This document shows, piece by piece, positions 32,672 to 43,204 of a stretch of 63,282 nucleotides of DNA. A program made the translations under genes and the position numbers. Positions within the stretch are counted from its first letter, which is position 1, and the number at the start of each line of letters is the position of its first letter. The notes under the pieces were generated by a model. That model was not told the DNA's origin and made no database searches. It worked only from the letters and a program-made list of their open reading frames with translations. The stretch is from Cochliopodium minus (Eukaryota > Discosea > Himatismenida > Cochliopodiidae): positions 25,121-88,402 of the forward strand of contig JAMYWO010000069.1 in NCBI GenBank assembly GCA_024220525.1. Reading direction: 5' to 3'.

Positions 32672-35185
32672 TTAATTTCCAAATTTTTTTTCGTTTATCA
32701 ATTCTTCTAGAAACGTGATAATTTTTTCGATCAAGAATTTTTTGCCTGTCACTATCGTATTTATTCCACAAATATCACAAAATATCTTTAGATCTTTGAG
32801 ATTGTATTTGTTAATTTCGTCGAATTCCAAAATCTCCTTTACAATTATATCAGAAATCAGCTTCCCTTTTTTGTGACATTTTGTTTTCACATCTCCTTCT
32901 TTCAGTTTGTTAATAAGCTCTTCTCTCTTTAGTGATTGTTTTTTCCCCAAATTGGTTAGATTCTCATAGAATTTTTTATTTTTGTACAAGTATTCTTTCG
33001 TATAAAGAGGGAAGGGATAGAATGTTTTTCCAAAGAGTTGGGATAAGTTTACAACTTTGCAAACTGCGAGAAAACTGTTTTTGTGTTGGTTGCATTGATC
33101 AATTTTGATGTCAGTATTCGATCCAACAAAAAGAAAAAGGGTGTTTTGAGATGACATTAAAGTAGGCAATTTTTTTGTTTTGTTCATGTTAGTCATGAAA
33201 ATTTTTCCATTAGAGAGAGTTTCATTAACTTTATCTCTGGAAATCTTGTACACATCAATACTCTTTTCCAAATTCAATTTGCATTGGATTATCACGTAAA
33301 GAATTCCTCCTTTGACAGATTCACTTTTTAATCCAACAAAACATTCAAGAGCTTTTTCGTTTCGAAAAGAAGAAAAATAAATGACATTCAGAGAAAAAGT
33401 TTGGCTAGTTTGAGAAAATTGGGTGAACAAACTTCTATTATTTTCACTATCTGTATCCACACTGTAAACAAATGCGTTTCCATTCCGATCTTTGAGTTTG
33501 AAGAATATTTTTTCAGGAAAAAATGTTTTTCTGAAATCTTTTCCAACATACAAAGTATTTTGAAACAAATCAACCAAAGAAACTTTATTGACGTGAAAAG
33601 GAGAAAGAGATTCCAAAGTTGGTTTTTGTGAAGAGAACTTTGATCTTATTTGTAAAGAAAGAGAAAGAAAAAACGCTATGAAGAACTCAAAGTCTTTGGG
33701 GTCGTCATATAACATTGCGTAATGACAAGTATTTTTAAGAAGAAAGAAAATATTTCCTAGAATAGAATCATTCCTTGCATTAATTTTTGAATAAATAATC
33801 AAAAATCCACAAGTAGAGTAAGATCTTTCCACTTTAGTTTCTTTGTCATTAACATCAATTGTTCTTTGATCTATCTCTTTTTCAGAAGCCAAATATCCTT
33901 CGGTGAAACATGCTCTTAAAGATATTTTTTCATCAAAAGGATCATTAATGAAGCAAGGACACAAAATTATTGCTATCGCAATCCATTCCCAATACTTTGA
34001 ATTTTTAAGGTCGATGTTTGGAGCTTTAACACTAATTATGTTATTCAAATTTTGGAGAGAATAAAATTGATTTGCTTTCATTTCGGTAAAATATCTCTCC
34101 AAAGTTCTCCAGTGTCTCCCTGAAAATTGAATTAAAACTTTAATTAACTTCCAAAGCTCATTCCATTGATCTTTTTGGAAATGATCAAACCCCCACTCTT
34201 CTTTTTTGTGTTCTTTCAAAAGATGTTCTTTGATTGCTCCAAAAAGTTCTTCATTTGAAGGCCTTGGTAGTTCTTTCCACAAAACTTGGGAACCAGTTGT
34301 GGAGGTAAATATTTTCTCAACTTTTAAATCAACCCACTTGATGTGTACACTTTTTGGGTTAAGAGAAGTAATTGTTTTGAAAGGAATACATTTTTCAATA
34401 TCTTGAATTTCATCAAGAATGATTCTTTTGTAGATAAGATGGTTTTCGATTGAGATGTTTGCAGTCAAACCTAGTTCATCAACACTTAAAAATGTGATCA
34501 ATTCAACATTTTCGTTTAAACCCTTGAATATCCTCCATCTTTTATTCAGTTCAACAATCACATCTTTTGGACTGTATCTCTCTAAGAAAGGATAGAGATT
34601 AGAAAAGAATTCATCATATGCTGTTTCGGTTGTGTTATAGATGTCAACCATTTTGTAGAACCCAAAAATAAGTCTGCAACTGAAATCTGAATCACAGAGT
34701 GTTTTGATTCTTTTTTCTTCTTTTTCTTCTTCTTTTTCTTTCGTTGATGAATCGGTCTCAATAGTGTGATTCTCTCTTTTAACAAACAGAGCACTATTTT
34801 CTGTTGATAACTTTGTATTTGCATTGAAGGTAACAAAGAAGGCATTAATATTGAAACGTTCTGAACTAAGAGTATCCAAGCCAATTTTTTCTCTTAAAAA
34901 TTTAAATAAATCTCCAGAAAGACAAAGATTGGTTAATTGTTGCAACATTCTTGTTTTTCCCACTCCAGTAGATGCAAATGGTAGATAGAAAGCTTTTCTT
35001 TTCAAGAATTTTGACTCTACCAAATTGCTTAACAAGTCATATATTAATTCCCACTCTTCTTTTAAAATCAAAAAATTGGGAAATGCTTCCAAGTAAGTTG
35101 TAAAGCGTTCTGGATCGGAGAGATTTTCTTTGTTTTTACATTTTGGAGTCACGAATTTTTGTCCAATGTCTATTGTGAATGACAA
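32672..35185 (-). CDS. Intronless CRN/RHSP-like P-loop NTPase with possible PD-(D/E)XK and SAP-like C-terminus
   Basis: One uninterrupted ORF of 837 residues, the only long single-exon gene here. Near residue 65-80 is FYLPFASTGVGKTRMLQQL, a Walker A motif in the position typical of Crinkler (CRN) and retrotransposon-hot-spot proteins. A later LDEIQDIEKC and SVHIKWVDL fit Walker B/sensor segments. Around residue 630, LECFVGLKSESVKGGILYVI runs into an I-I-Q-C-K strand, which resembles the E-(x)n-Q-x-K core of Mrr-type restriction nucleases. The last ~60 residues (NLKDLKIFCDICGINTIVTG then a K-K-F-L-I-E-K-I helix) look like a SAP DNA-binding motif. CRN/RHSP proteins pair an NTPase with a nuclease or kinase domain and spread with mobile elements or as host-directed effectors; which applies is not shown. 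There is no signal peptide. It is not a recognised toxin. Confidence 0.55.
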   Translation of the reverse strand: MSFTIDIGQKFVTPKCKNKENLSDPERFTTYLEAFPNFLILKEEWELIYDLLSNLVESKFLKRKAFYLPFASTGVGKTRMLQQLTNLCLSGDLFKFLREKIGLDTLSSERFNINAFFVTFNANTKLSTENSALFVKRENHTIETDSSTKEKEEEKEEKRIKTLCDSDFSCRLIFGFYKMVDIYNTTETAYDEFFSNLYPFLERYSPKDVIVELNKRWRIFKGLNENVELITFLSVDELGLTANISIENHLIYKRIILDEIQDIEKCIPFKTITSLNPKSVHIKWVDLKVEKIFTSTTGSQVLWKELPRPSNEELFGAIKEHLLKEHKKEEWGFDHFQKDQWNELWKLIKVLIQFSGRHWRTLERYFTEMKANQFYSLQNLNNIISVKAPNIDLKNSKYWEWIAIAIILCPCFINDPFDEKISLRACFTEGYLASEKEIDQRTIDVNDKETKVERSYSTCGFLIIYSKINARNDSILGNIFFLLKNTCHYAMLYDDPKDFEFFIAFFLSLSLQIRSKFSSQKPTLESLSPFHVNKVSLVDLFQNTLYVGKDFRKTFFPEKIFFKLKDRNGNAFVYSVDTDSENNRSLFTQFSQTSQTFSLNVIYFSSFRNEKALECFVGLKSESVKGGILYVIIQCKLNLEKSIDVYKISRDKVNETLSNGKIFMTNMNKTKKLPTLMSSQNTLFLFVGSNTDIKIDQCNQHKNSFLAVCKVVNLSQLFGKTFYPFPLYTKEYLYKNKKFYENLTNLGKKQSLKREELINKLKEGDVKTKCHKKGKLISDIIVKEILEFDEINKYNLKDLKIFCDICGINTIVTGKKFLIEKIITFLEELINEKKFGN

Positions 35186-35235
35186 ACCTCTTTTTGCTCA
35201 ATTTGTGTTTAAAAAAGAAAGGAAGAAAGAAATTT

Positions 35236-36190
35236 TTAAAAGCAATTACATTCTAGCAGACATTTCCTCACCGAATTTTTCTCACTCTTATTCAATTTAT
35301 TTAGGTAGTTAAAGAAATCAAAATCCAGATCCTCATTCCCATTGATAAACCTTTTCATCTCATCTTCAATGAATCCTATTAAATTGAATTAAAACAAGAT
35401 CAATAATTTTTTTTATATATTGATCAGAACAAATAATTTTTATTAACAAATGTAAATTAATTTTTACTTGAAAACGAAGTACAAAGTTCTTTTTGGAATA
35501 GAATCTCATTTTTATTATCAAATAAATTGTTTTCTAAAAATTTTTCTTCATCATTCACTGAGGGAAGTTCTTTATCAAATAAATCTTTGTACAATTGCCT
35601 CATTTCTTGATTATTGAAATAAATTCCAGTTTGAAGGGTTTTCAATTTCTTTCTGGCTTCGTGAACTTTAATAATGATATCATTTTGAACCTAATATTAT
35701 TGATCATCAAAATAAAAACAAACACTCAAGTAAATAAATTAATTACTTGGATTACATTGTTATTTGATTGATATTTTGATGTTAGCTGAATAATAATTTA
35801 TTGGATCAGTTTGATATAATAAATTTATCAATAAATCATTTTTACCAGCAATGATATTTCTCCATTTTTCATTATATTTATATCTTTTAAGAATGCATTC
35901 CATCCATTTTCATTGATCTCAATTATTTCTTCATTTTTGTCATCATAAAAAAGAGAAGGAGAAGTATTTAATATTTTATCCTCAAATATTTTCAAAATTC
36001 TTGTATAAAAGATTTCATATCCTTCACCTGTATATGCTTCAAAAATGCATGTTGGATAATTTTCTATTTTTATGCGGAAAGAAAAAATCTTCTTCTCTTT
36101 CTCTCTTTCTTTCTCTCTCATTTCCTGAATTAGTTTTATTTGTTTTGCAGTTAAATTCAATTCTTTGAAATTTAGTATTAGATCTTCCAT
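35236..36190 (-). CDS. PB1-like domain protein
   Basis: Four exons (36190-35846, 35785-35747, 35690-35468, 35375-35236) join in phase to 248 residues. After a helical lead (TAKQIKLIQEMREKEREKEK), residues ~38-115 resemble a PB1 domain: a first strand FSFRIKIENYPTCIF, a middle helix, then LFYDDKNEEIIEINENGW, which has the acidic OPCA-type pattern that binds basic PB1 partners, and a last strand ISLL. The rest (ARKKLKTLQTGIYFNN; EMRQLYKDLFDKELPSVNDE) is helical and unrecognised. It could be a scaffold or adaptor. It lies head-to-tail 50 bp upstream of the CRN/RHSP-like gene, on the same strand, but unlike it is intron-rich. Confidence 0.55.
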
Positions 36191-36782
36191 TTTTTTTTAT
36201 TTTTAAAAACAAATTTTGTTTTAATTTATTTTTTAAATTTAAAATTTAACTAATTTTTTTCTACTCTTCAAGTAATAACATCTGCTAGGGCAAGAAAAAC
36301 TTCATCAATCAAGATCTTGTGAATGAGTTTGGATTAATTGAGAAACTACAAACCTATTTTGTACTTTCCTTATCTTCATCCTTCCTTAAAGTAGATAGGA
36401 TAACTCTAATGAAATTCCATTTTTATCAAATTTGTAAAGAGATTTGAAGAAAGAATGTTATATAGTTTAGTAGTAGAGAAAGAACCCATTCTGGTTATGG
36501 CTAGGAAACCTTCATTTTTTCAACTTCCCAAATAAATCTACTTTTTTTATCTTACATAAGGCTCATTAGAATTGAAAATCTTGTACTTTTTTTTTTTTTG
36601 ATAACAAACACATATTGAAGAAGGATATCACAACAAAACTTCATTTTGAAGGGTTTACTTTTGAATTTTTATTTAATTCATCTTTCAAATCACGAAGAAG
36701 AAATTTCATGTAATAAAAAAAAAAAAGAAATATATATTCAAACATATCTTTATTTACAATAATAAATTAAGAAAAAAATTTA
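36191..36782. other. Intergenic region without clear features
   Basis: About 590 bases between two minus-strand genes. It is less repetitive than most spacers (for example GTAATAACATCTGCTAGGGC around 36270) but contains no convincing ORF or RNA gene. It presumably holds the promoter of the PB1-like gene and the terminator of nothing on the plus strand. Confidence 0.4.
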
Positions 36783-37223
36783 TTATTTGACAACAAGAAC
36801 TGGTATTTTGGAATTGCGAACTAGCCAAGTGGTGGTAGATCCTATCAATAGATTTTGAAGCAAAGAATGACCCTTATCAGCGACCACAATGGTGTTTATT
36901 CTGTTCTTTTCGGATTGGGTTATGATCTCATGCTTAATGTCCTCAGAATTAAGACTCACATAATCTATATTGGTTAATTTTTCATTGGAGATGATATCGT
37001 TGTAGAATTTCTCCAATTTCTTTCCCATTATTGCTTGATCAGTTGTATATGCCCTATCTATGTTATCATGAAATGGATCCAAAAGGCTGGTTTTTGCCAC
37101 CTGGTTGATATGCATCACAATGAGTTTATCATTGGTCTTTCTAAGGCTCAATGCAAATCTGAAGGCCTTCAATGATGAATCTGAGCCATCCACACATACA
37201 AGATAATTATTTATATCACTCAT
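36783..37223 (-). CDS. Universal stress protein (UspA family)
   Basis: Single exon, 146 residues, the usual length for the family. It starts NYLVCVDGSDSSLKAFRFAL (the V-x-V-D-G-S first strand and helix), continues DKLIVMHINQ, has INTIVVADKGHSLLQNLLIG and ends STTTWLVRNSKIPVLVVK. The ATP-binding signature G-x2-G-x9-G-S/T is only partly kept: ADKGHSLLQNLLIGSTTTWL has the second G-S-T part, with D-K-G in place of the first. So it may be an ATP-binding type with a divergent loop. USPs are soluble dimers linked to stress survival. It is divergent from the YbjQ-like gene, ~325 bp apart. Confidence 0.9.
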   Translation of the reverse strand: MSDINNYLVCVDGSDSSLKAFRFALSLRKTNDKLIVMHINQVAKTSLLDPFHDNIDRAYTTDQAIMGKKLEKFYNDIISNEKLTNIDYVSLNSEDIKHEIITQSEKNRINTIVVADKGHSLLQNLLIGSTTTWLVRNSKIPVLVVK

Positions 37224-37548
37224 TTTCCTTACTTTGGCTTTTTATTTTCAAAAATTTTTTTTTTTTACAGATTTTATTTGGATTCAACTTTTTTTTTTTT
37301 TATTTTTTTATTTTATTTATTTCTTTATTAAATTTTGCTGAATATTTTTTTTTAATTTTTGTTTGATAAAATATATTTAACTGAAATTTAAGTAGTTGTT
37401 CATTCAAAAAAGAAAAACTTTGAATATCTTTCAAAAACAAACCTCCAAATTACAAAAAGTTTCTTTTTTATTTTTTTAAAAAAAAAAATTGATTCATTTT
37501 TTTTTGCTTCTTTTTGATCTCAACATCCTTTTATTTATTCACAATAAA

Positions 37549-38241
37549 ATGAACAAGAAGAAGGTTTATATGACCACAAGAGATATCATCACCAAGAGCA
37601 AAATCAAGAAAGAGATGGGATTGATATCGGCGTCCACCACAAGGACGAATCATATAGGAAAAGATTTATGGGCAAGATATAGAAGTAAATTTGAAATGGA
37701 ATAGATTTAAATCATAATCAAAGAAAATCATGAAAAAGGATATTATTCCTAACAGGATAAATAAAAATAAATAATTAATTTTAATCCAAAATCTAATCTT
37801 GTTCGTTAATTTTTAATGAAAAATTAATTTAAAAGGTTTGTTTGGTGGGGAAATTTCTACATATTCCGATTTGTTAACACAAGCAACTCAAGAGAGTTCA
37901 GAGAGATTGTATCAAATGGCAGAAGTGAGTTTTTTTTTGATAAAAAAATCAATTTTATTTAACAAATATTAAAGATAATGGGAGCTAATGCAATTTTGAA
38001 AGTGAGATTTGAAAATAGTACTACTGCAGATCCGTTGACAGGGTAAAAGATTGTTTTTATTTTAAAAAAATTTATTAAAATCTTTTTTTTAAAAAAAAAT
38101 CAGAATTACAGTTTATTCAGGTAAAATTACGAAAACAATCAAAAATTTTTTATTTTTAGAATATTTTTTATTTTATAAAAAGTTTGTTATGGGACTGCTT
38201 GTGTTGTAGATTTTGAAGATGATATTATTGAACAAAAATGA
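37549..38241 (+). CDS. YbjQ/UPF0145 family protein
   Basis: Five small exons (37549-37684, 37836-37924, 37975-38042, 38104-38120, 38183-38241) join in phase to 122 residues. Family landmarks: VYMTTRDIITKSKIKKEMGL, GKDLWARYRSLFGGEIS, LLTQATQESSERLYQMAE, MGANAILKVRFENST, YGTACVV. YbjQ proteins form small homo-oligomers; a heavy-metal role is suggested by annotation but not established. Exon 4 is only 17 nt. A further Met lies at 37570, but the first ATG fits the family length. Confidence 0.85.
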
Positions 38242-38317
38242 TTTTTTTAAAAAAAGAATAATTTATGACAAAGAATTTTAAAAACTAAATTAAAAATAAA
38301 AGCAATTTAAAAATTTT

Positions 38318-38870
38318 TTAATTTGTTCTTTTATAAAATAAAATATATGCACAATTAGAATGTTTTTTGGGATCGTCATTCCCAAAGAAAGAGTTTAGAG
38401 AGTTCTTGGGGACCATCTTCACCTCCTCGTCGTTGAAAAGAAACCAATTTTCTTCGCATTTCGCTATGGAAACGTAATGACCGAAGCTTGGCGATTTTCC
38501 CAGGTGGACAACAAACGAAAATAATTCGTATTTTATCAATTTATCTTTCTAAAAACAAAAAATAAAATTAAAATTAAAATTAAAATTAAAAAATTAATTG
38601 AAAAAAAAAGATAAATTTTTTATTTTCATTTTTACTTCATCATTTATTTCGAGAAATAAAGGATACGCCACACGGTTAGACAGCTTTGTATAATTTTGTA
38701 TTTTCTCGTTGTATTTGAACCTCTTGAGGTGGATCACCAACACTTTGGGAAGTCTGTTGAAAAAAATTTCTTTTTTGGCTTCTTGTAAACATCCGCAAAA
38801 GTCACAAAAAAATTTGTCGGATTTATGTAAGAATTCCGAATTTGTAAAATTTTTTAGACAATCTTAATTT
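38318..38870 (-). CDS. USP12/USP46-like ubiquitin-specific protease, C-terminal half
   Basis: Two exons (about 38870-38635 and 38549-38318). The first has CLKNFTNSEF, KFFCDFCGCLQEAKKE (zinc-binding C-x2-C of the USP finger), LPKVLVIHLKRFKYNE and NRVAYPLFLEIND; the second has VVHLGKSPSFGHYVSIAKCE (catalytic His in G-H-Y-V), WFLFNDEEVKMV and NCAYILFYKR. The layout matches USP12/46/Ubp9-13 closely. The Cys box half is not visible upstream: there is a T/A repeat and one N at 39030, then unrelated DNA. The gene is therefore truncated, or its 5' exons were lost in assembly. Without the cysteine it could not cleave ubiquitin. Confidence 0.85.
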
Positions 38871-38899
38871 AAAAATAAAAATAAAAAATTATTTTTTGA

Positions 38900-39029
38900 A
38901 TTTTATTACTTATATTTTTTTATTTTTTATTTTTTTATTTTTTTATTTTTTATTTTATTTTTTATTTTTTTATTTTTTATTTTTTTATTTTTTATTTTTT
39001 TATTTTTTTATTTTTTTATTTTTTTATTT
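38900..39029. repeat. TTTTTTA simple repeat upstream of the USP exons
   Basis: About 120 bases of T5-7A units, ending in one N at 39030. It occupies the place where the 5' half of the deubiquitinase should be. Confidence 0.85.
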
Positions 39030-39068
39030 NTATATAAAATCATATATCAAACTTTATAGATTGATCAA

Positions 39069-39448
39069 ATGATAAATGAATCTTATTTGGATGAATTGAT
39101 AATGTATATATTGGATGAAATTCTTTCTATCATCATATTTATATTGCATAATATAATAATTTGAATAGGATTCATTTCTCTTTTACCAAAAGTTGTCAAT
39201 ATGCGAGTATAGATTTTGAGTCTGGGCGTTCTCTCATTGATCTTCAATTTTTGTCCCCTGAACAGTTTGTACCATTCAAAGATATGGGTGAAGGAGATAA
39301 AAGAGATGATGATATTGATCAATATATCTTGATATTCCTTCTTTTGGAAATATATCCACATTTTCCAGTAATCCTTTCAATTTTTTTAATGAAAATTTAT
39401 TCAAAAATTAATTTGAAAAAAAAAATAGATCAATTCCATAAAGTTTAA
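39069..39448 (+). CDS. Small hypothetical gene
   Basis: An ATG at 39069 (MINESYLDELI) followed by a donor GTATAT at ~39103 and an acceptor TTTGAATAG at ~39170 joins in phase to HFSFTKSCQYASIDFESGRS, LIDLQFLSPEQFVPFKDMGE and GDKRDDDIDQYI. The middle has ordinary codon use and looks coding; the Lys/Ile-rich end may be intron. No family recognised. The antisense ORF here is a shadow. Confidence 0.35.
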
Positions 39449-39665
39449 AGATGGATTACTGAAAAAGAAAAATCCCAATTTTTAAAGATGTTTTTCCAAC
39501 TTGTTTAAACAATAATTTCATTTTTTTCATTTTTTCAGTTTTTACTTGTTTAAATTAACTTTTAAACTTTATCTCAAAGTCGAAGAATTCATTTTTAATA
39601 TTTTGAATAGTTTTTTTTCTGTAAAAATTTAATTCTGAAAAAAATAAAAAAAAATCGAATTAAAA

Positions 39666-40597
39666 ATGATAAAGTTCGAGAGAAAAAGAAAAAGAACCAG
39701 CAAAGGTGAATTAGCATTCGATTTGCCAGATCAATTAGAAATCACAGATGAACCACCAACAGATGGATTTCAATATCTAATGAGAGTAAGGTAAGAAAGA
39801 AAAATTGTCAACTATTTGTTTGATATAACTTTTGATCCATCCAAGACATGAAACAAAAAAATTGGAAGAGAATCTTGCCAGAGGATCTGATGATCTCATC
39901 TTCAATAAAAATAAAGTTGAGGAAATATATGAAGAAACGAATTATGATTATTGGGTGAAATCATTCAAAAGAAAGTTCAATAAAATGAGAGATGTAAAAA
40001 AATTTTTTGATAAATCAAATATCAAGATTATAATCTTATATATCATCGAAGATCAATATTAGAATAAAGTTTTCTTCATTATTGCCCTTCTATATCAAAT
40101 TTATTTTATAAAAGGCAATAGATGAAAGGAGGATGAAGGGAATAGATAAAAATTTACAATTTAATTTGCCAGAATTGTCTAATGTACATGAATGGAAGAA
40201 ATATATCTTTGGATTTGAAGATATAGAATCTCATGAACCCTATCTCAATGTGTTATTGACGATGGGACAGAAACGTGTTCACAAATTGATCAAATATATG
40301 ATCCAATGGTTGAAAGATTCAGAGAAGAAAGAGCAGATTGGAAGCATCGATACCATTGCAAAAGCTCATTATTGTAAATGGATGTTTTGCTTTTTATCCA
40401 TGCTCGAAGATCCCTTGCAAAGCAATATGTTGGCCAATTTAGCTGAACTGAGAAAAATATTGAATCGTGTCAGGAACAGAATCAAAAAATATACGGAAGT
40501 GAAAGAAGATCAACCTCAAGTAGATTTGACTCCTGAAATAGATTTGGTAATTGTGATAATTGAAGATATTTACGACCAGAAAGAAAGATTATATTGA
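39666..40597 (+). CDS. GEMIN2: Gemin2 (SMN-interacting protein 1)
   Basis: Gemin2 holds the five Sm proteins during snRNP assembly by the SMN complex. Three exons (39666-39790, 39846-39993, 40115-40597) join in phase to 251 residues. The N-terminal DEPPTDGFQYLMRVR matches the P-x-T-x-x-E-Y-L-x-R-V motif that begins the family. WVKSFKRKFNKM corresponds to the W-x-x-x-F segment, and EPYLNVLLTMGQKRVHKLIK, MIQWLKDSE, AHYCKWMFCFLSMLEDPLQS and DLVIVIIEDIYDQKE follow the helical domain in order (animal L-x-x-L-E-K-P-L and S-R-Y-F-D-Q-R-D-L). Length is near the animal protein (~280). This supports SMN-dependent snRNP assembly in an intron-rich genome. Confidence 0.85.
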
Positions 40598-40713
40598 TTA
40601 AATGTTCAGTTTTTTTTTATTTATTTTAAATATTTTTAATTTCTATTTTTCCCAATTTTAAAAGAAAAATAAAAAAGTTAAGATGATTTTTTCTTGATTC
40701 TGTTCGATTTTTC

Positions 40714-43000
40714 TTAATTTTCATTCTCATTAGTCACAAACTTTATATTGTCTCCAATACTCACATCAAGAATATTCTCCTTTCCCTAATTGTATTTTTT
40801 TTAAAAAAAAAAAGATAAAATTAAGGTTTATGGTTTATGGTTTGGGTCTATGGTTTTTGATAAATGATTTTTTTATTTTCAAAAAAAAAAAAAATCAAAT
40901 AAAAAAAAAAATAAATAAAAAAATATTGGTTTTTTTGTTGTGAACTCTTTTTTTTATTTTCTTTGGGTGACAATTTATACTCCTCCATTTTTATACTCTC
41001 CTCCATTTTTGAATTTATAGAATGTATGATGACAGTGAACCTCCTAACGAAATTGTTTTTATTTGTTAGAAAAGGAGAAAATCTCATTAATGAAAAAATA
41101 CTCACCATTCTCAAAAAAAAAATGATTAAAAAATCATAGTATCGAGAGTTCTTTTATTGTCCTTTTGTGTATCTTTTCCAAGATATTTTTCCCTCAAATT
41201 TTATTGTTTTATCAAAAATAACCGCCAAAAAAAAAAAATTAAACTCAAAAATAAATTCGAGACACAAAACCATCTTTTTTTTAAAAAAAAAAATAAAATC
41301 AAACTTACGTTAGGAACACTACTACCATTTTGCTTATTATCAGCCTCAAATTCTTTGTAACAAGTATTATGAAATAATTTATCGTTGATTTTTATACAAT
41401 CAACTAAAATCCAAGATTCTTTGGCTGGCTTCCACTTTTCGACAAATTTGTCAGTGCACAATGAACATTTCCTATCCAAGGAGCCTGCTTCTTCAGTGGG
41501 CAAAAAGATATCTTCGTGTACGTGCTCTTCGACAGGTGCATTGTTAGATTTAACTTCAGTTTTCTCTGTTTCTACACTTGAATTTCCTTTCGACCAATCC
41601 TAAAAGAAAATGGTAAATATGGAAACAAAAAGAGGAGAAATTGAAATTTTTTTTTGGCATTATTTTAAAAACTCTTTTGGATCTTTTCTATTTAATTAAA
41701 AAAAAACTTACATCTCCCATTAAAAAAAAGCTTCTGTAGATTGTCTTGTTCTTTGTCTTGTTTTGTCTGTTCTTGAAATGCCAGCTGAGATGATCCTTGT
41801 ATTTTTCCGAGTCATGAAACCTAATACCACAATCACATCTGTTAATATTTGGATCATACAAAGAATTTACAGCATCATTATTTTTCCTTCAATAAAAACA
41901 ATTTTAAAAGGTAATAATTATAAAGGATAATTTTAAAAATGTATCAAGAAAAAGATAAATTTGAGATAAGAAGAAAAAAAGAGTTTTACTTTTTTAAATC
42001 AACATTTTTGAAAGAAAGACCAATCTGATTTTCGATCTTGTGGGGATTTTTGATTTTGGGCTTCTTGTTTTTTATTTTGGGAGGAGCTTCATTTCTAAGC
42101 GGAACTTCAGTGTTATTAATATCATTAATGTTATTCTCATTATTGTTAGATATATGAGGGAGGTTGTGTTGCAAGGTGGGAGAGTTCATTTGAGTGATGT
42201 TTGTAGTTATGGGAACTTGTCCCAACAATTGAGGAGATTGTTGTGCATTTGTTAATATCGTTTGTACTTCCAATCTTAATACATTCTGTAGCATCTCGTT
42301 GTTGATGAAGGGTATCAGATTGATCAGTGCATTGAGATTTTGAAGATTCACGAATCCAGATTTTAATTGTGTCAATAGTTGAAGAGCCATGTTGGCATAA
42401 TAGTTATCTTGCAATGGCATCTGAGAGAGCAACGTCAATGGATTAGTTTGTAAGAGATTAGGCTGGATTGCAGTTGTTACTATTGGTGGATTGCTTATTG
42501 GTGGAGTCACTTCTTTAGTTTCTTCTATTTCTGAATGTTTTCTCTTGTTGGTGTATTTATCAAACAATTTTTGTACACTTTTGCTTGAAAATGGAACCCC
42601 ACCTGTCCATGTATTCAATATTTTTATCATTTTTTCCTTTTCTTCATTATTTTGCAGTTTTTCATATACATAAATGAATGTTTCTGTTATATTTTTTGAG
42701 AATATATTTGCCAAATCACTCGAATATTTCACCAATGAATCTATTAAGCACATTATTGGCAATAATTCTTTCACTGATGACTTTATAAATTATGTGGTTA
42801 ATCACAAAAAAATTATTTTATATTCAAGGAAATTTATGTAATTTATGGAAAAAATTATTTACTTTTCTCAATTTATTTTCTAATGATGTCACTATATATT
42901 GCTTAGGTATCTTTAATTTACAAATTTCAACTGTGTATACATTAATCTTTATTTGATTTAAATCATCTAAATCTTCCAATGCATCATTAAATTCTTCCAT
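40714..43000 (-). CDS. PCF11: PCF11-like cleavage/polyadenylation factor
   Basis: Pcf11 bridges the RNA polymerase II C-terminal domain and the 3'-end cleavage machinery. Exons: about 43000-42863, 42783-41990, 41887-41716, 41600-41310, and a short last exon ending at 40714 (KENILDVSIGDNIKFV). The N-terminal CID reads IPKQYIVTSLENKLRK, LLPIMCLIDSLVKYSSDLAN, NITETFIYVYEKLQNNEEKE and KILNTWTGGVPFSSKSVQKL, with the usual D-S-I/L-V-K. A Gln/Asn/Pro-rich linker follows. Then come the two zinc fingers of Pcf11: CDCGIRFHDSEKYKDHLSWH, the MGDDWS link, and CSLCTDKFVEKWKPAKESWI with KLFHNTCYKEF. Exon edges at the 3' end are uncertain; the DNA at 41040-40985 reads like another C-H-C-H-H-type piece and may be an alternative exon. 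Confidence 0.85.
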
Positions 43001-43204
43001 TTTTTTATTTGCAAATATCAAAAGATTAAAAAGAAAAGAAATTTTTTTTTATTTTATTTCACAAAATGGTGACAAAAATTTATCTTTGAAAAGAAGTATT
43101 GATAGTGAAGGATCAAATTCATTTGATTAAAATCAAGCAATATCTTTTTGAATAAAGGAATAATAAAAAAAAATCTCTTATATTGAATCATTCAATTGAA
43201 AAAA

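Noticed and set aside
40820-40860. GGTTTATGGTTTATGGTTTGGGT as telomere-like sequence
   Set aside because: Only two to four imperfect copies inside an intron of PCF11; no tandem extension.
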